The position numbers and the translations under genes were made by a program. DNA of 34,656 nt from Circinella minor (taxonomy: Eukaryota; Mucoromycota; Mucoromycetes; Mucorales; Lichtheimiaceae), in assembly GCA_016758965.1 (NCBI GenBank), contig JAEPRB010000338.1, positions 1 to 34,656 of the forward strand, in the 5' to 3' direction. The notes below the pieces were generated by a model. It was given only the letters and a program-made list of their open reading frames with translations. It was not told the DNA's origin and did not search any database. The number at the start of each line of letters is the position of its first letter. The first letter of the stretch is position 1. Below, in pieces: positions 22,984-32,680 of this stretch.

Positions 22984-24081
22984 ATGAGTCAACAAGCACA
23001 AAATAATTTTCATAATTCCCTTCGTGGATTTAACCTGGCAAGATCATCATCACCTCATATATCATTACCAACTGATACTCCTCCAACCAATCATAATAAT
23101 CCTTTTGCTTCAATTCGTGATTCAGCTTCAAACGTGTTTTCAAATGTTTCAAATAGTGTTCAAGGTTATCTTCCAGTAAATTTATCAGGTGAAGAAGAAG
23201 AAGAACCTTGGTATCAAATGTCTCGTGTAGAGGTAATTAAGAATAATAAATTAGGCTCATGAGGGAGGGTTTTCTCAATTTATATTGTTAATCATTATTT
23301 TGATAATATTTATGTATATAGAGAGTTATGGCTTTTGCCCTTTGTGTTGCTCTTGGTGTAGCATGCTTTTTCTTAGTAAGTGACAAAAATAAAAATAGTG
23401 TCTTGTGATTGTACTTATATGTATGGTGAAAAAGGATCGTTAGCTAATATAATATATCTTTTTTAGGCATTCTTTTTATTCTTACCTATTGTTCCTTTAA
23501 GTCCTGGAAAATTCGCTGCAACATTTACATGTAAGCATATATATAAAAACGAATATATATTTTTATGGGATAAACTAATAATATATAATAGTGGCTAGTA
23601 TATTGATTTTAGTTAGTATTGCTATGTTACGTGGACCTATGGCACATTTAAAACATATGATATCAATGGAACGTTTACCTTTTACTCTTTCTTATTGTGG
23701 AACAATGGCATTAACATTATATTTCTCACTTGGTGTATGTAATCATTTAATAAAATTAGACAGGATAAAGTATATATAACCTATATATTAACATTTGATT
23801 ATTTAGGCACGAAATTATATTCTTACAATTATATTTGCTATTTTACAATTAATTGCTTTAGTATGGTATGGTATATATATATATATATACAAGATGTTTA
23901 TGATAAGGGTTGATTGGATTATATAATAGTAATGGGGTTTATTAAAATAAACGTTATTTGGGGATGTTCTTTATAATGAATTTATAGGTATTTTGGATCA
24001 TATATTCCTGGAGGTGTTTCTACTTTAAGATATGGTTCTGCTTATGTAGGTCGACAAGCTGCATCATTACTTCCACTCTAA
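22984..24081 (+). CDS. SFT2: SFT2-family vesicle transport protein
   Basis: Six exons, 22984-23232, 23322-23375, 23467-23530, 23592-23734, 23807-23865 and 23988-24081, join in frame to 220 aa (yeast Sft2 is of similar size). The cytosolic N-terminus of about 80 residues ends in an acidic EEEEEPWYQMSR motif. Four hydrophobic membrane segments follow: VMAFALCVALGVACFFL, FFLFLPIVPLSPGKFAATFT into LASILILVSIAML, LTLYFSLGARN, and ILTIIFAILQLIALVW. Then comes the family-typical WYFGSYIPGG. SFT2 is a tetra-spanning Golgi/endosome protein acting with Got1 in retrograde vesicle fusion to the late Golgi, as known from yeast. The ATG at 22984 follows an A/T-rich leader and is the only good start. Confidence 0.9.
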
Positions 24082-24449
24082 GTTTAATTACTACATATAT
24101 AATGGTATATATACCATCTACATTATTAATCCCTTCTCATTCCTACCATCACATCATTTATCCATTTGTTATTTATTATTCTCTTTTACTTTCGCTAAAT
24201 AAACTCACGTACTATTTTCTTTATATGTGTATTAACAAAGAAAAAAAAAAGAAGAGTTATGTACAAATTTCTAGTTGGTGCATAATCATTTATTCAGGCT
24301 AATATGATTTGATTACTGTAAAGAGGTTCCCCCCATACTTGTGGTACCAGTTTACTGTATAATATATAAAAATAGAATTACTTTTTTCTTTTATCTCTTT
24401 TCCTTTTTTACCGAAACTTTGATACTTTATATTATTTTATATCTTTATT
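24082..24449. other. Intergenic between SFT2 and the YdjM-like gene
   Basis: 368 bp containing the 3' flank of SFT2 and the promoter of the downstream gene, with a T/C-rich stretch (about 24380-24412) before the ATG. A 66-codon ORF starting at 24102 begins within a few bases of the SFT2 stop and is not supported. Confidence 0.5.
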
Positions 24450-25142
24450 ATGTTTGCTGGTCACTTTGGTATTATATATATCTTCCAATACTGGTTTCCT
24501 GATACTTCAATCTATGTTTTAAGCTTTGGTGTCGTTTTTATTGACATTATTCATAGCATCTTGGCATACTATAGCATTGAAACATTTACAAGAAATACGA
24601 ATGCCGGATTTGTAGGTGTTGATGTACATTGTGATTATAGTCATAGCTTATTAGCACAATTGTTAATTTCCTTTATTTATGGAGTTTTTACAAGAACCAA
24701 AACAAAAAAGAAGAGTATAATACCAGGTTTTGTTGCTTCCTTTTCACATTTTATTCTTGATTGGCTCGTGCATAATTCCGATTTAACCCTTGGTCCTCCG
24801 CCATTTTTGAATGATTATATTGTAGGTGGCACTGGATTATGGGCAGCTTATCCTGAAACAACTTTTTATTTTGAAGGGTTACTTTGCATTTTTTGTGTTG
24901 TATTGTATTCCAATCGGAATAGTAATAAAGGAAGAAGTTTTTTAGTTATTGTTCTTCTTATTACTATGCATGTTCAATTTCGATTGATGTCCCCTTCTCT
25001 TTTGGATTATATATTTGCGATAGATGATTTGGTGAAACGACATCACATAGTGGGTGTCATGTTTTTTTTATCTTTTGTTATTCCCGCTTTATTATTTGGA
25101 TTTTTATTAAACCAAAATAATCATCTTGAAAAAAAAACATAA
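24450..25142 (+). CDS. Multi-pass membrane protein resembling the YdjM / inner-membrane metal-dependent hydrolase family
   Basis: An uninterrupted 230-aa ORF. Residues 2-6 (FAGHF) and about 28-45 (FGVVFIDIIHSILAYYSI) form the first hydrophobic helices. YSHSLLAQLLISFIYGVF (from about 66) and FVASFSHFILDWLVHNSDLT (about 93-112) carry clustered His/Asp residues, as in the bacterial-type DUF457/YdjM family. GTGLWAAYPETTFYFEGLL follows, then three more hydrophobic segments to about residue 222. The family is mostly bacterial and called a putative membrane metal-dependent hydrolase without proven substrate. The gene has no intron, unlike SFT2 directly upstream, so bacterial ancestry is possible but not shown. 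AT-biased codon use matches the host. Confidence 0.7.
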   Translation: MFAGHFGIIYIFQYWFPDTSIYVLSFGVVFIDIIHSILAYYSIETFTRNTNAGFVGVDVHCDYSHSLLAQLLISFIYGVFTRTKTKKKSIIPGFVASFSHFILDWLVHNSDLTLGPPPFLNDYIVGGTGLWAAYPETTFYFEGLLCIFCVVLYSNRNSNKGRSFLVIVLLITMHVQFRLMSPSLLDYIFAIDDLVKRHHIVGVMFFLSFVIPALLFGFLLNQNNHLEKKT

Positions 25143-26205
25143 ACCTTTAAAAACTACGTAATTAGTGAAATTTAAACATAATAAAATTGTTTTAAATTAT
25201 TCAAATAACTTTGTGTTTCTTTTTATGAGTTACAAAAAAGTTTTTTTATATTCTTTGTTGCTTTGTAGTATAACAGATAATATGTTGAGTCGTGAAAAAA
25301 GATATATAAGAATCTTAATAGATATTTTTAATATTATATTTTATATAGTTATAGCATAATAGTTAGTAATAAATATTATTACATATTAAGAAATAAGCAG
25401 CGATTCTTCATCAAGATATAATTTAATATATCACAAAGTTAATAGGGTTTCTACTTTTTTTTTTAACTCTTAAGTCGTAAATTATATGTAAATTTTGGTG
25501 GGGAAAAAATGGAAAAGATAAACACAATCAAACTAGGATCATTTTGGTCCCAAAATAAGTGGGACCTAAAAAAAAAATTATGTTACTGAGACCATCTGCA
25601 GCGGTGGTTGTTACAGTCGTTGTGATGTTACATTTAACAACTTGTTTAACACTCAACTCCTGCAGCAGTAGTTGTTACGATGTTGTTAATCATAAAAGTT
25701 GTTTGTCAAATTTTCCTTCCACTTTCTTCAATTTTAATTGTATTTTATATTTTAAAAATGAGCAACGCCACTACTACTACTAATACCAATACTCGATCTG
25801 CAACTCCTGCCATGGACAATGGATGCAAGAAAAAAGGTCCTGATTTCGATAAGGGAATTGCTACGGACACCCAACTCTATTTTTAATTTTGAATTTGTTA
25901 CACTGTATGACAAACAAAAATATAATTATAGAAGTTAAGTGGTAATAGATAAACAGTAAAATTGAGAGAAATAAAAGATTTATTTTTTAAGTGGTTTATC
26001 AAGATAAAATGTTTATTAATAACTATAAGATAAGATAGCCTGTAGATGCGGGTTAATTGAAATTTCTACAAAAGAAATAATGTGCTATATGTATATAAGT
26101 TTGAAAAAAAATTGAAAAGAGTTATTATTATATAGACAAGAGCCAAAGTAGAAAAAGAGTGCGTAAGTGAAATAAGAAAATGAAAAATAACACCATGGGA
26201 AATTT
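25143..26205. other. Intergenic, no credible gene
   Basis: AT-rich. It contains a 7-bp stem at 25546-25566 (GGTCCCA, then TGGGACC) that resembles a transposon end. Two overlapping short ORFs follow (about 25580-25783 and 25680-25886); one has a hydrophobic start and Thr/Asn runs. Neither has a recognisable domain, so they are not called as genes. Confidence 0.45.
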
Positions 26206-26949
26206 TTGGCACATTTGGTACATTTGGCACATTTAGCACATCCAAAGTTTCCAAATAAAGGTTTTATTGGCATATTTGGCACATTTAGCTGCTCACAAGG
26301 TGCGAATTAATTTTTTGAAAATTTGAGCATTACTTTATATGGTATATGGGAGATACCTAATTAGGTATCTGGGTGGCTTAAAAATAGGGCGGTTTGGGCC
26401 TCATTTTTCCCTTTCTACTTACTTAATATGGTAATGCTAAAATATCTCATATCCATCCATCATGCTTCTTGTCTATCGCCAATACATCACATCTTGGTAG
26501 TTGACTATCCTCTTCTTTTTTCTATTTGAAGATTGCTGCTGCTGTGTTGTTGCTAACTTATAACTGCAAAACCTTCATTATATTCAACTTCGAAGAAAAA
26601 TGAAATCTGATTACTGTTTATATTGTTGCTGCTGTTGCTGTTCATTATTTTATGAAGAATTAATAAAGGTTGAGGGATGTTTGATTGTCTTTCAGGTAGT
26701 TTAAGAGACACTCAACTCAGCTTACGTACACATCATATCATATACCAAAATAGATATATCCTATTTAGGTAACTCGATTTTTTTGTGAATTAATTCGCAC
26801 CTTGTGAGCAGCTTTTGGCACAAAAGATCTGATAAAAAAGGAAAAGGAATCAAAAAAAAAATCGTAAAGTTGAAAGGGAACAGTGAGAAGATTTTGAGGG
26901 TGTCGAGTCTACTTTGGGACATTTGGCACATCTGACACATTTGGTACAA
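26206..26949. repeat. 9-bp minisatellite (TTGGCACAT), interrupted
   Basis: Period-9 units TTGGCACAT, TTGGTACAT and TTAGCACAT occupy 26206-26241 (four units). Further units lie at 26267-26286, and a unit resumes at 26814-26820 beyond an inserted element. Another four-unit cluster is at 26914-26949 (TTGGGACAT, TTGGCACAT, CTGACACAT, TTGGTACAA). All units are in the same orientation. Reading the minus strand gives a Cys-Ala-Lys-rich ORF that is a translation artefact of the repeat. Confidence 0.75.
26287..26813. mobile_element. 527-bp MITE-like element inserted in the minisatellite
   Basis: Its ends are a perfect 26-bp inverted repeat: 26287-26312 (begins AGCTGCTCACAAGG) and 26788-26813. It is flanked on both sides by TTT (26284-26286 and 26814-26816). 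Removing the element and one TTT makes the 9-bp repeat continuous again (TTGGCACAT, then TTGGCACAA). The interior has no ORF of note and has CTGCTG/GTTGCTGCTG runs at about 26535-26640. A 3-bp target duplication is seen in PIF/Harbinger and CACTA groups; the class is unassigned because the ends match neither well. Confidence 0.7.
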
Positions 26950-27010
26950 AAACTTGATAAAAAAGGAAAAAAACAATAGTAACGGAAGAGGGTACAGGGT
27001 GGAGTCTAAA

Positions 27011-27487
27011 TACAGGATTTTGCTTTCGATCACGCCCACGAACAGAAATTTTTCATCTACGAGCTTTTTTTTTTCATGCCCGGCCTTTGAATTTTAGCCA
27101 AAGAGCAGGGAATTTTCGACTACGAACTCGCTATTTTCGCGAGTGAGACTCTAATTTTTCAAGAGCGGGCTTAGAAAATTCGCTTGTGGTTTTTTATTTT
27201 TCATGTAAGAGCTTAATAATTTCGTGAACGAACTCTTTCACTATCACTCATAAAATTATTTTGAGTTCGTTCATGAAATTATTAAGCTCTTACATGAAAA
27301 ATAAAAAACCACAAGCGAATTTTCTAAGCCCGCTCTTGAAAAATTAGAGTCTCACTCGCGAAAATAGCGAGTTCGTAGTCGAAAATTCCCTGCTCTTTGG
27401 CTAAAATTCAAAGGCCGGGCATGAAAAAAAAAAGCTCGTAGATGAAAAATTTCTGTTTGTGGGCGTGATTGAAAGCAAAATCCTGTA
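27011..27487. mobile_element. Foldback element: 225-bp near-perfect inverted arms with a 27-bp loop
   Basis: The left arm 27011-27235 and right arm 27263-27487 match at 222 of 225 positions without gaps; the loop is 27236-27262. The ends read TACAGG and CCTGTA, so TA may be the duplicated target with CAGG as the terminus. The arms consist of repeated TTTTTC- or TTTTCG-led words. It sits in the last codons of the tnp2-type transposase gene. Removing it with one TA leaves that gene reading two more residues and then TAG, so it looks like a late insertion near the gene's native stop. Confidence 0.8.
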
Positions 27488-30466
27488 CTGTTGATATCCC
27501 TGAGCTGAATATCACCTGGGATCATTTCAGGAAAAACTAAGTAATAGTAGCCATCAAGCAATAAGGATTTAAGCAATCCAGTATTGGTCTTTATGTTATT
27601 AGCATGTGTTATGTAAAGCTTGTCCGAAGTACTTGTATTTCTACTTATCCGAAAACAAAATGGGACGCCCTTTTTTGTTTGTCGCGAGCCATATTCTGTC
27701 ATCCTAATGTTGCCATAAACTTTCAGCAAGCAAAGGGGATGCTCAATGCCTAAAATTATAAAAAAGGTAAATTTTTTATTTATATATGTGTATGTATTGC
27801 ATTTAGTTTTATGAAATCGTACCATCATAAGCATGTGTGAAGAATAGTAATATGTCTCCAAAAAACATTCCTGAACCAGATGTAGTTGGCAGTATCAACT
27901 TGACTAATGTGTCAAGTTTCTAGGCGGTACTTGGGTATTCTTGGCAATGGAATATGATATCACCCTTGATGAATTGTTTTCCAAGACGAATGTTGTTGTC
28001 CAGAATACTGTCAAGTACTCGGTTATCTCGAAACTGGAAATTCCAATAATTTGTCAGGTATTTAATAAGGTGATATTTCTCGTTATAATTGGTGACACTT
28101 CCTGCATGATGATTCCATAAAATCATTTCTTCATATTCGTCATCTTCATCAGGTATGATATATTGATTTGATGGGAGCTCTCCTATTGGGTCATCGCTCT
28201 TATACACGCGCTCAAAGTTACGCATGATCAGTTGACGTTTGATTATCTTGGCAGCATTGGCTCTAGGTCAGACATGAAGTTTTATATGCCATTTAAAAAA
28301 TCCTATATTGTGCAAATAGATAGTAAGTATATATTCAATAGTGTAGCAATGGGGTATTAAGTAATAATATACTAACCAATTGCACGCTCTGCAGATCGTG
28401 TACTGTAACCACGCAAGGGGCCAATCTTTTCAATAATGTCATAGAAGTGACGAAGTAAGTGAAAATTCACTGTATATAAATTGCGATCCATTTTATTATT
28501 TATATGTAGGTGCCAGGCATGCAAGTGTCTAAATATAATCAAATCATGGATTAATTTTTATTGAAGTTAAATAACAAGATAGAAAAATTACACTTACTTT
28601 TTTATATTGGAGTGATCTTCTCTGTCAATTTCCCATTGTAGAGACAAGGTACATCCTATTACAAGGGACATTAAAGCTTGGACCCGATAGGAATCTCGAC
28701 CATATTCTTCTACTAGCTGCTCGAACACAAGTGTTGGGACTATTAGCTGAAGGAACATGATCAAATCTACAGAACGCATAAGGCCTGCCTTTTTTGAAAT
28801 GTCTATCAATGAAATAAGTATGTTAATAAAAGTTGATAAATTATTTTATCACACAGGTATATATAAAGAAAGTAAATGTACACATACCTCTGAATGCTCC
28901 TTCAAATATTCTAGATGGTAGTGTTGATCCTAAATCAACAATCGCCCTACCTATATCTGAACATGGTCCACAGCGAAGTTTGATGGTGGAGTTCACATTA
29001 GTTGGAAAATTGCCGGTGATCATGTCCCACAGCTTTCTTGTCACATTAGCTTCAATACAGTGCATTTCGTCCAACCCAAAAAAGCTGTAACCATGGAATG
29101 CCTTTAATTGGCTGTGAGATATAGTGAATAGAATATATAAATAAAGTAAGTGGTTAAATAGAATAAAGTAGAATAGAATTTAAATAGAAAACAAGAATAA
29201 ATATTGTGAGAATCTTATATGTCTTTTATTACGGATTGATTATAAAAGATATTGATAAAAAGAATGAATGATAATTATTATTTCTAATTTGATGTGAGTA
29301 TTTATATATGTTTCTATTTTATATTTCCTATCCTTTGAGGATAGATATTATTGTATATTATTATATGGATAAATAAACATCTTTATGTTTGATGATCTTC
29401 TTTATGATGTGTATGATTTATGAGTATTATTATATATACGATTTGTTATGATTATTATTTATACGGTGATCATTATTTGTAAAGCGACCGATGTATGTTT
29501 ATTATAAGCTTTGCTTGTCAGTTTATATTATAATTATATTAGGATTATTATGATTTGGTAGTTATGCGGTGCACATATACTACAGGCTGAACAGAGTTGC
29601 CTTTTTGATACCAAAGTCCTATTTCAATGCAAGCAAAAAAGATCAGTAATGAAAAAGGTTTATTATTCGTTAATGTTATTCAAACTTACTGACATTCCTC
29701 GTACAAATTCATTATCTGTTCTTGGATCGGACATGGTTTCTATTCCAGGGTAGTAACAACCACGTCCTTTACCAGCGGGACTAATTTCAGATGTTGTTTT
29801 TATGCGACATTGCCTACATCCATATTCGGAATTATTCCCAGTATGGTGCGCAATTTCCTAGCATCCTATCAAGTCCCCTGAAGCTAAGAGTAAATGCACC
29901 TTCATATGAATTGGGCCACCTTCGCAATGTATATTCATGCCAGCATTCTCAAGAACAAAAAGCTCTCTCAAAAGTGGTGTGAGGAAACTATATATGTTAT
30001 CTGTATGATCAGTAGGAATGATGGACACTTGCATCATGTGCTTCGTCTTGTGTTTCCACAATAGTGGTAGTATTCTATAGGCAATGCAATTTGCCAAAAA
30101 CTTTCTTACCTTGTTAATATTCTGCAATAGCTTTAATTGCATCATTTTCTGATTTATAATCTCATTTATGAGATCAAAATGTAACCCACCTTCATTATTG
30201 GGTTCATTGGATTCTGTGAATTTCAAGGGAGGTATAAATTCGGGATCGTAGGCTTGAAATAGAGTATTACCATTATGTTGCACTGTTAATTCAGGAACAA
30301 CTTTGTTTTTTTCTTGGTTCCAAATTTGTGGCTAGGAATATTGTTCTTGTTTATTTTGATTTCATCCAATGAATTGTTCTGGGTAGTCAATTTCACTTAC
30401 TTTATTGAGTGATTCGGACTGAGAGTTATTGTCCAAATAAATTGAAGTGGAAGTAGAATGATTCAT
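27488..30466 (-). pseudogene. tnp2-type (CACTA/Plavaka-like) transposase, three premature stops plus LTR insertion
   Basis: Seven exons keep phase once the LTR is removed: 30466-30401, 30331-29690, 29618-29585 with 29109-28888, 28802-28598, 28528-28377, 28302-27823, and from 27749. Family features include HCEGGPIHMKVHLLLASGDL, then GNNSEYGCRQCRIKTTSE, FFGLDEMHCIEANVTRKLWD (Asp/Glu of the presumed DDE core), DLIMFLQLIVPTLVFEQL, and FHLLRHFYDIIEKIGPLRGY followed by STRSAERAIG, which is typical of tnp2-domain fungal proteins. In-frame stops are TAG 29860-29858, TGA 28270-28268 and TAG 27922-27920; the frame stays open on both sides of each. With the palindrome at its 3' end the copy is inactive. 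Such transposases normally cut and paste elements with CACTA-like ends; none was found here. Confidence 0.8.
29115..29584. mobile_element. 470-bp solo LTR inside the tnp2 gene
   Basis: The element begins TGAGATATAG and ends ATATACTACA, so it has the TG...CA ends of an LTR. It is flanked by a perfect 5-bp duplication GGCTG (29110-29114 and 29585-29589), the size left by LTR-retrotransposon integrases. No internal coding region remains, so it is best read as a solo LTR left by recombination between two LTRs. It is unlike the LTR at 32149-32680, so it belongs to another family. Deleting it with one GGCTG rejoins the transposase frame across the site. Confidence 0.85.
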
Positions 30467-30539
30467 AATGAATAAATAAATAGCGAATTTTGAAGTAATA
30501 TGTTTTTTTCAGATAAAAGCCCTTTTATATGATTTTTGA

Positions 30540-30701
30540 TTAACTCCGGCCCTTTGCTGTTTGTATTATATGAATTTTATATGTAGTTCCAATGGTATCT
30601 GGAAGAGTTTCAATGGTATCTGGAAGAGTTCCAGATTTCCCCTTAAGTGTGATAATACATGTTTCTTTACCACTAGATAAGCTTTCAATAAAACCACTGT
30701 T
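30540..30701 (-). pseudogene. Fragment of the region after gag (start of pol/protease), truncated
   Basis: Directly after the gag TAA (30704-30702), the same frame continues for 54 codons (NSGFIESLSSGKETCIITLK) before TAA at 30542-30540. In Ty3/gypsy elements this is where the protease part of pol begins, so the segment is probably a pol remnant reached by readthrough, or the gag stop is itself a mutation. A 21-bp in-frame tandem duplication (30590-30631) repeats TLPDTIE/G. Pol is missing beyond this point, and the tnp2 gene begins 74 bp further on. Confidence 0.5.
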
Positions 30702-31952
30702 TTATTCTTCTAAAACAGCTAAAGTGGCAGAAGGTGAGTTGGGACGAGGTGGAGGATCTTGTTTGTAAGGTGATTCGTTATTGTTATTATTTTGATATCT
30801 GTTTGCTCCTGGTCTGTTCTCTCTATTCCTACGATTATATTGATTATCGTTTCTGTTGTATTGGTTTTCATTCCTGTTATATTGGTTTTCAGTTCCTTTA
30901 TTGTATTGGTCAAAATTGCCTCTGTTGTTATTATATTGTTGGTAAGAGTTATTTCGGTATTGATTGTTACGATAATTATTATTATAACAGTATTGATTTC
31001 TGTTATTATTGTGATCATTATATGAATTTGTGGGTTGTGACAATTTTTTTGTTTCTTCTTGAATTAACCTTCGCAACATTCTTTCTAAACTATAGTTGGG
31101 ATTACCATGCGAATCGTTGGGTGGATTTTCTGATTCATGTTGAAATAATTTAAGATTTTGCGTTTGTTTAGTTATTGCATTTATAGATGGAGAGTTAGAG
31201 CCGGATTCATGATCTAGTCTGGGAGGATGGAAAGCGCGTGATCGAGCCTTCTTAATAGTTTCTCTTGATGGGTCACTTCTATTCATCCATGCAGTAGGGA
31301 TTCTATCGTCGGCTTTTTGTGGAATAAAGGGGTTATCTTGAGGATATAAGGTAGTACTATGTTGTCCTCTCCAGTATCCATAAGCGAATTGTTTGTAATC
31401 GGCAAATGATGTTGCCCCCATCATGTAACAATGTTTCTTTATACGTGGTAATAAACCTGATTTAAATTTTGCTTCAATTAAGGCTTCGCCTTCGTTACCA
31501 GTTAATTCTGCCAAATCAGCAGCTTGTTGAATTCGTCCCAAATACATTCTTGGAGGTTTATCTTCCCCTTGTATCAATTGGTCGAAAGCATCTTTATAAT
31601 ATTCAATGACATCTTCGGTCACATATTCTTTTTCCAGAAGTTTAATTAATTCATCGTATTTCATTCCAATAGAAAGTGTGCTACAGATCTTTCCTTGTAA
31701 AAAAATATGAGCATACTTTTTAACTTGAGCATTAAGAATGCTAGCTTGTCGTGCTGCATTTTTAATATTGGTAATTGCAAAATATGATTCAAGAATATCT
31801 TTGAAATGACGGAAATCTTCACCCTTATAACCGCAGAAATCAATCAACTTAGGCTTATAGTTAAATGAGTCAGTGCCATGTGCCAACACAGGTGGATGTG
31901 AGCCCGAGTCTGATTCTGGGGAAGGAGTGTATCTCGAGTCTGTGATAGTCAT
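30702..31952 (-). CDS. Retrotransposon Gag (Ty3/gypsy-like)
   Basis: A 416-aa ORF starting MTITDSRYTPSPE. Residues about 35-210 match the retrotransposon gag domain pattern (LIDFCGYKGEDFRHFKDILE, a W/Y- and L-rich helical stretch with YYKDAFDQLIQGEDKPPRMY and FKSGLLPRIKKHC). This capsid-like protein packages element RNA in cytoplasmic particles. The C-terminal third is disordered and Asn/Arg/Tyr-rich with repeats of NQYNR, and has no CCHC zinc knuckle, so basic repeats may bind RNA instead. The 5' LTR lies upstream at 32149-32680 with a 196-bp leader. No reverse transcriptase or integrase follows, so the element is truncated and non-autonomous, although gag itself is intact. Confidence 0.8.
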   Translation of the reverse strand: MTITDSRYTPSPESDSGSHPPVLAHGTDSFNYKPKLIDFCGYKGEDFRHFKDILESYFAITNIKNAARQASILNAQVKKYAHIFLQGKICSTLSIGMKYDELIKLLEKEYVTEDVIEYYKDAFDQLIQGEDKPPRMYLGRIQQAADLAELTGNEGEALIEAKFKSGLLPRIKKHCYMMGATSFADYKQFAYGYWRGQHSTTLYPQDNPFIPQKADDRIPTAWMNRSDPSRETIKKARSRAFHPPRLDHESGSNSPSINAITKQTQNLKLFQHESENPPNDSHGNPNYSLERMLRRLIQEETKKLSQPTNSYNDHNNNRNQYCYNNNYRNNQYRNNSYQQYNNNRGNFDQYNKGTENQYNRNENQYNRNDNQYNRRNRENRPGANRYQNNNNNESPYKQDPPPRPNSPSATLAVLEE

Positions 31953-32148
31953 TTTTGTTTGTTAAAATTAAAATAAGTTCTTAGGAGTTCGATAAAGTTT
32001 TTATATTTGAGAAGTTATAATATCATTAATTAATAAAAAAATAAAAAGTGTAAATAGGACTTTAGATAAGCGATCTTATAGTTGAAGATTGAACTTGATG
32101 TGTTCTTTTATACTTCCAAAAGAGAGATCCCCTATAGTGAGCACTAAA

Positions 32149-32680
32149 TGTTACGTCCCATTCGGATCGTAATTAATAAAATAAAAAGAAAATATAAGAA
32201 ATTCCGAGTAAAAGACTCAAGGAATAAGGAAGGTTATATCAATAACTTAATCAATAAAAAGAAAGATAAATAAAAGGGTGGTTTTTATAACCAGCAAATT
32301 CAACTGATCAAATAGTCGGGAAAAGAGTTTATTTCAATAAAAATGAAAGAGAGTGAACTAGTTGTTATTTTGTGTGAAAGGAAGAAACTATCCTTTTTAT
32401 ACTAATTATTTGACTATCTAACTCCTTAATTCGAATCTTATTTCAGGTGGAATTAAATCCAATTTCAGGTAAAATCGAATCCAGCTCCAGGTACGTATAG
32501 TTAATTCTTATTAGATAAAGATGAAAATTATTATTGGCTGAAAAACTTCTTGTATTTATTTAAATAAAAATATTTGTAATGCTGTGAAAATATTGAGATA
32601 AGACTGATGGTACTGATTGTAAAAATAATAATAATGATAAAAAAAAATAGAGGGGGGAAAACCCAAAAGGAGGGGTAACA
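32149..32680 (-). mobile_element. 5' LTR (532 bp) of the truncated gag element
   Basis: The plus strand begins TGTTACGTCC at 32149 and ends GGGGTAACA at 32680, giving a 6-bp terminal inverted repeat TGTTAC/GTAACA with TG...CA ends. In element orientation it ends ...GTAACA and is followed at once by TTTAGTGCTCACTATAGGGG, the position expected for a primer-binding site, though it lacks the usual TGG start. The leader 31953-32148 holds no ORF. No second copy of this LTR is in the window, in keeping with loss of the 3' half of the element. Confidence 0.7.

Noticed and set aside
25559..25886. Two overlapping small ORFs, one with a hydrophobic N-terminus; considered as a secreted peptide or Pmp3-like protein
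   Set aside because: No family motif, low-complexity composition, no clear splice sites to join them, and adjacent to a transposon-end-like stem.
26066..26282. Cys-Ala-Lys-rich minus-strand ORFs that look like a metal-binding peptide
   Set aside because: The Cys pattern comes directly from the 9-bp TTGGCACAT repeat; no start context or conservation is visible.
26206..26949. CRISPR-like or telomere-like array
   Set aside because: Units are contiguous 9-mers without spacers, lie inside the contig, and the host is eukaryotic.
29115..29584. Large intron of the tnp2 gene
   Set aside because: A 5-bp duplication and TG...CA ends explain it better, and removing it as an LTR keeps frame, whereas the other introns here are 70-180 bp.
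30734..31153. Plus-strand Tyr/Cys-rich ORF of 139 codons
   Set aside because: Antisense shadow of the Asn/Arg/Tyr repeats in gag.
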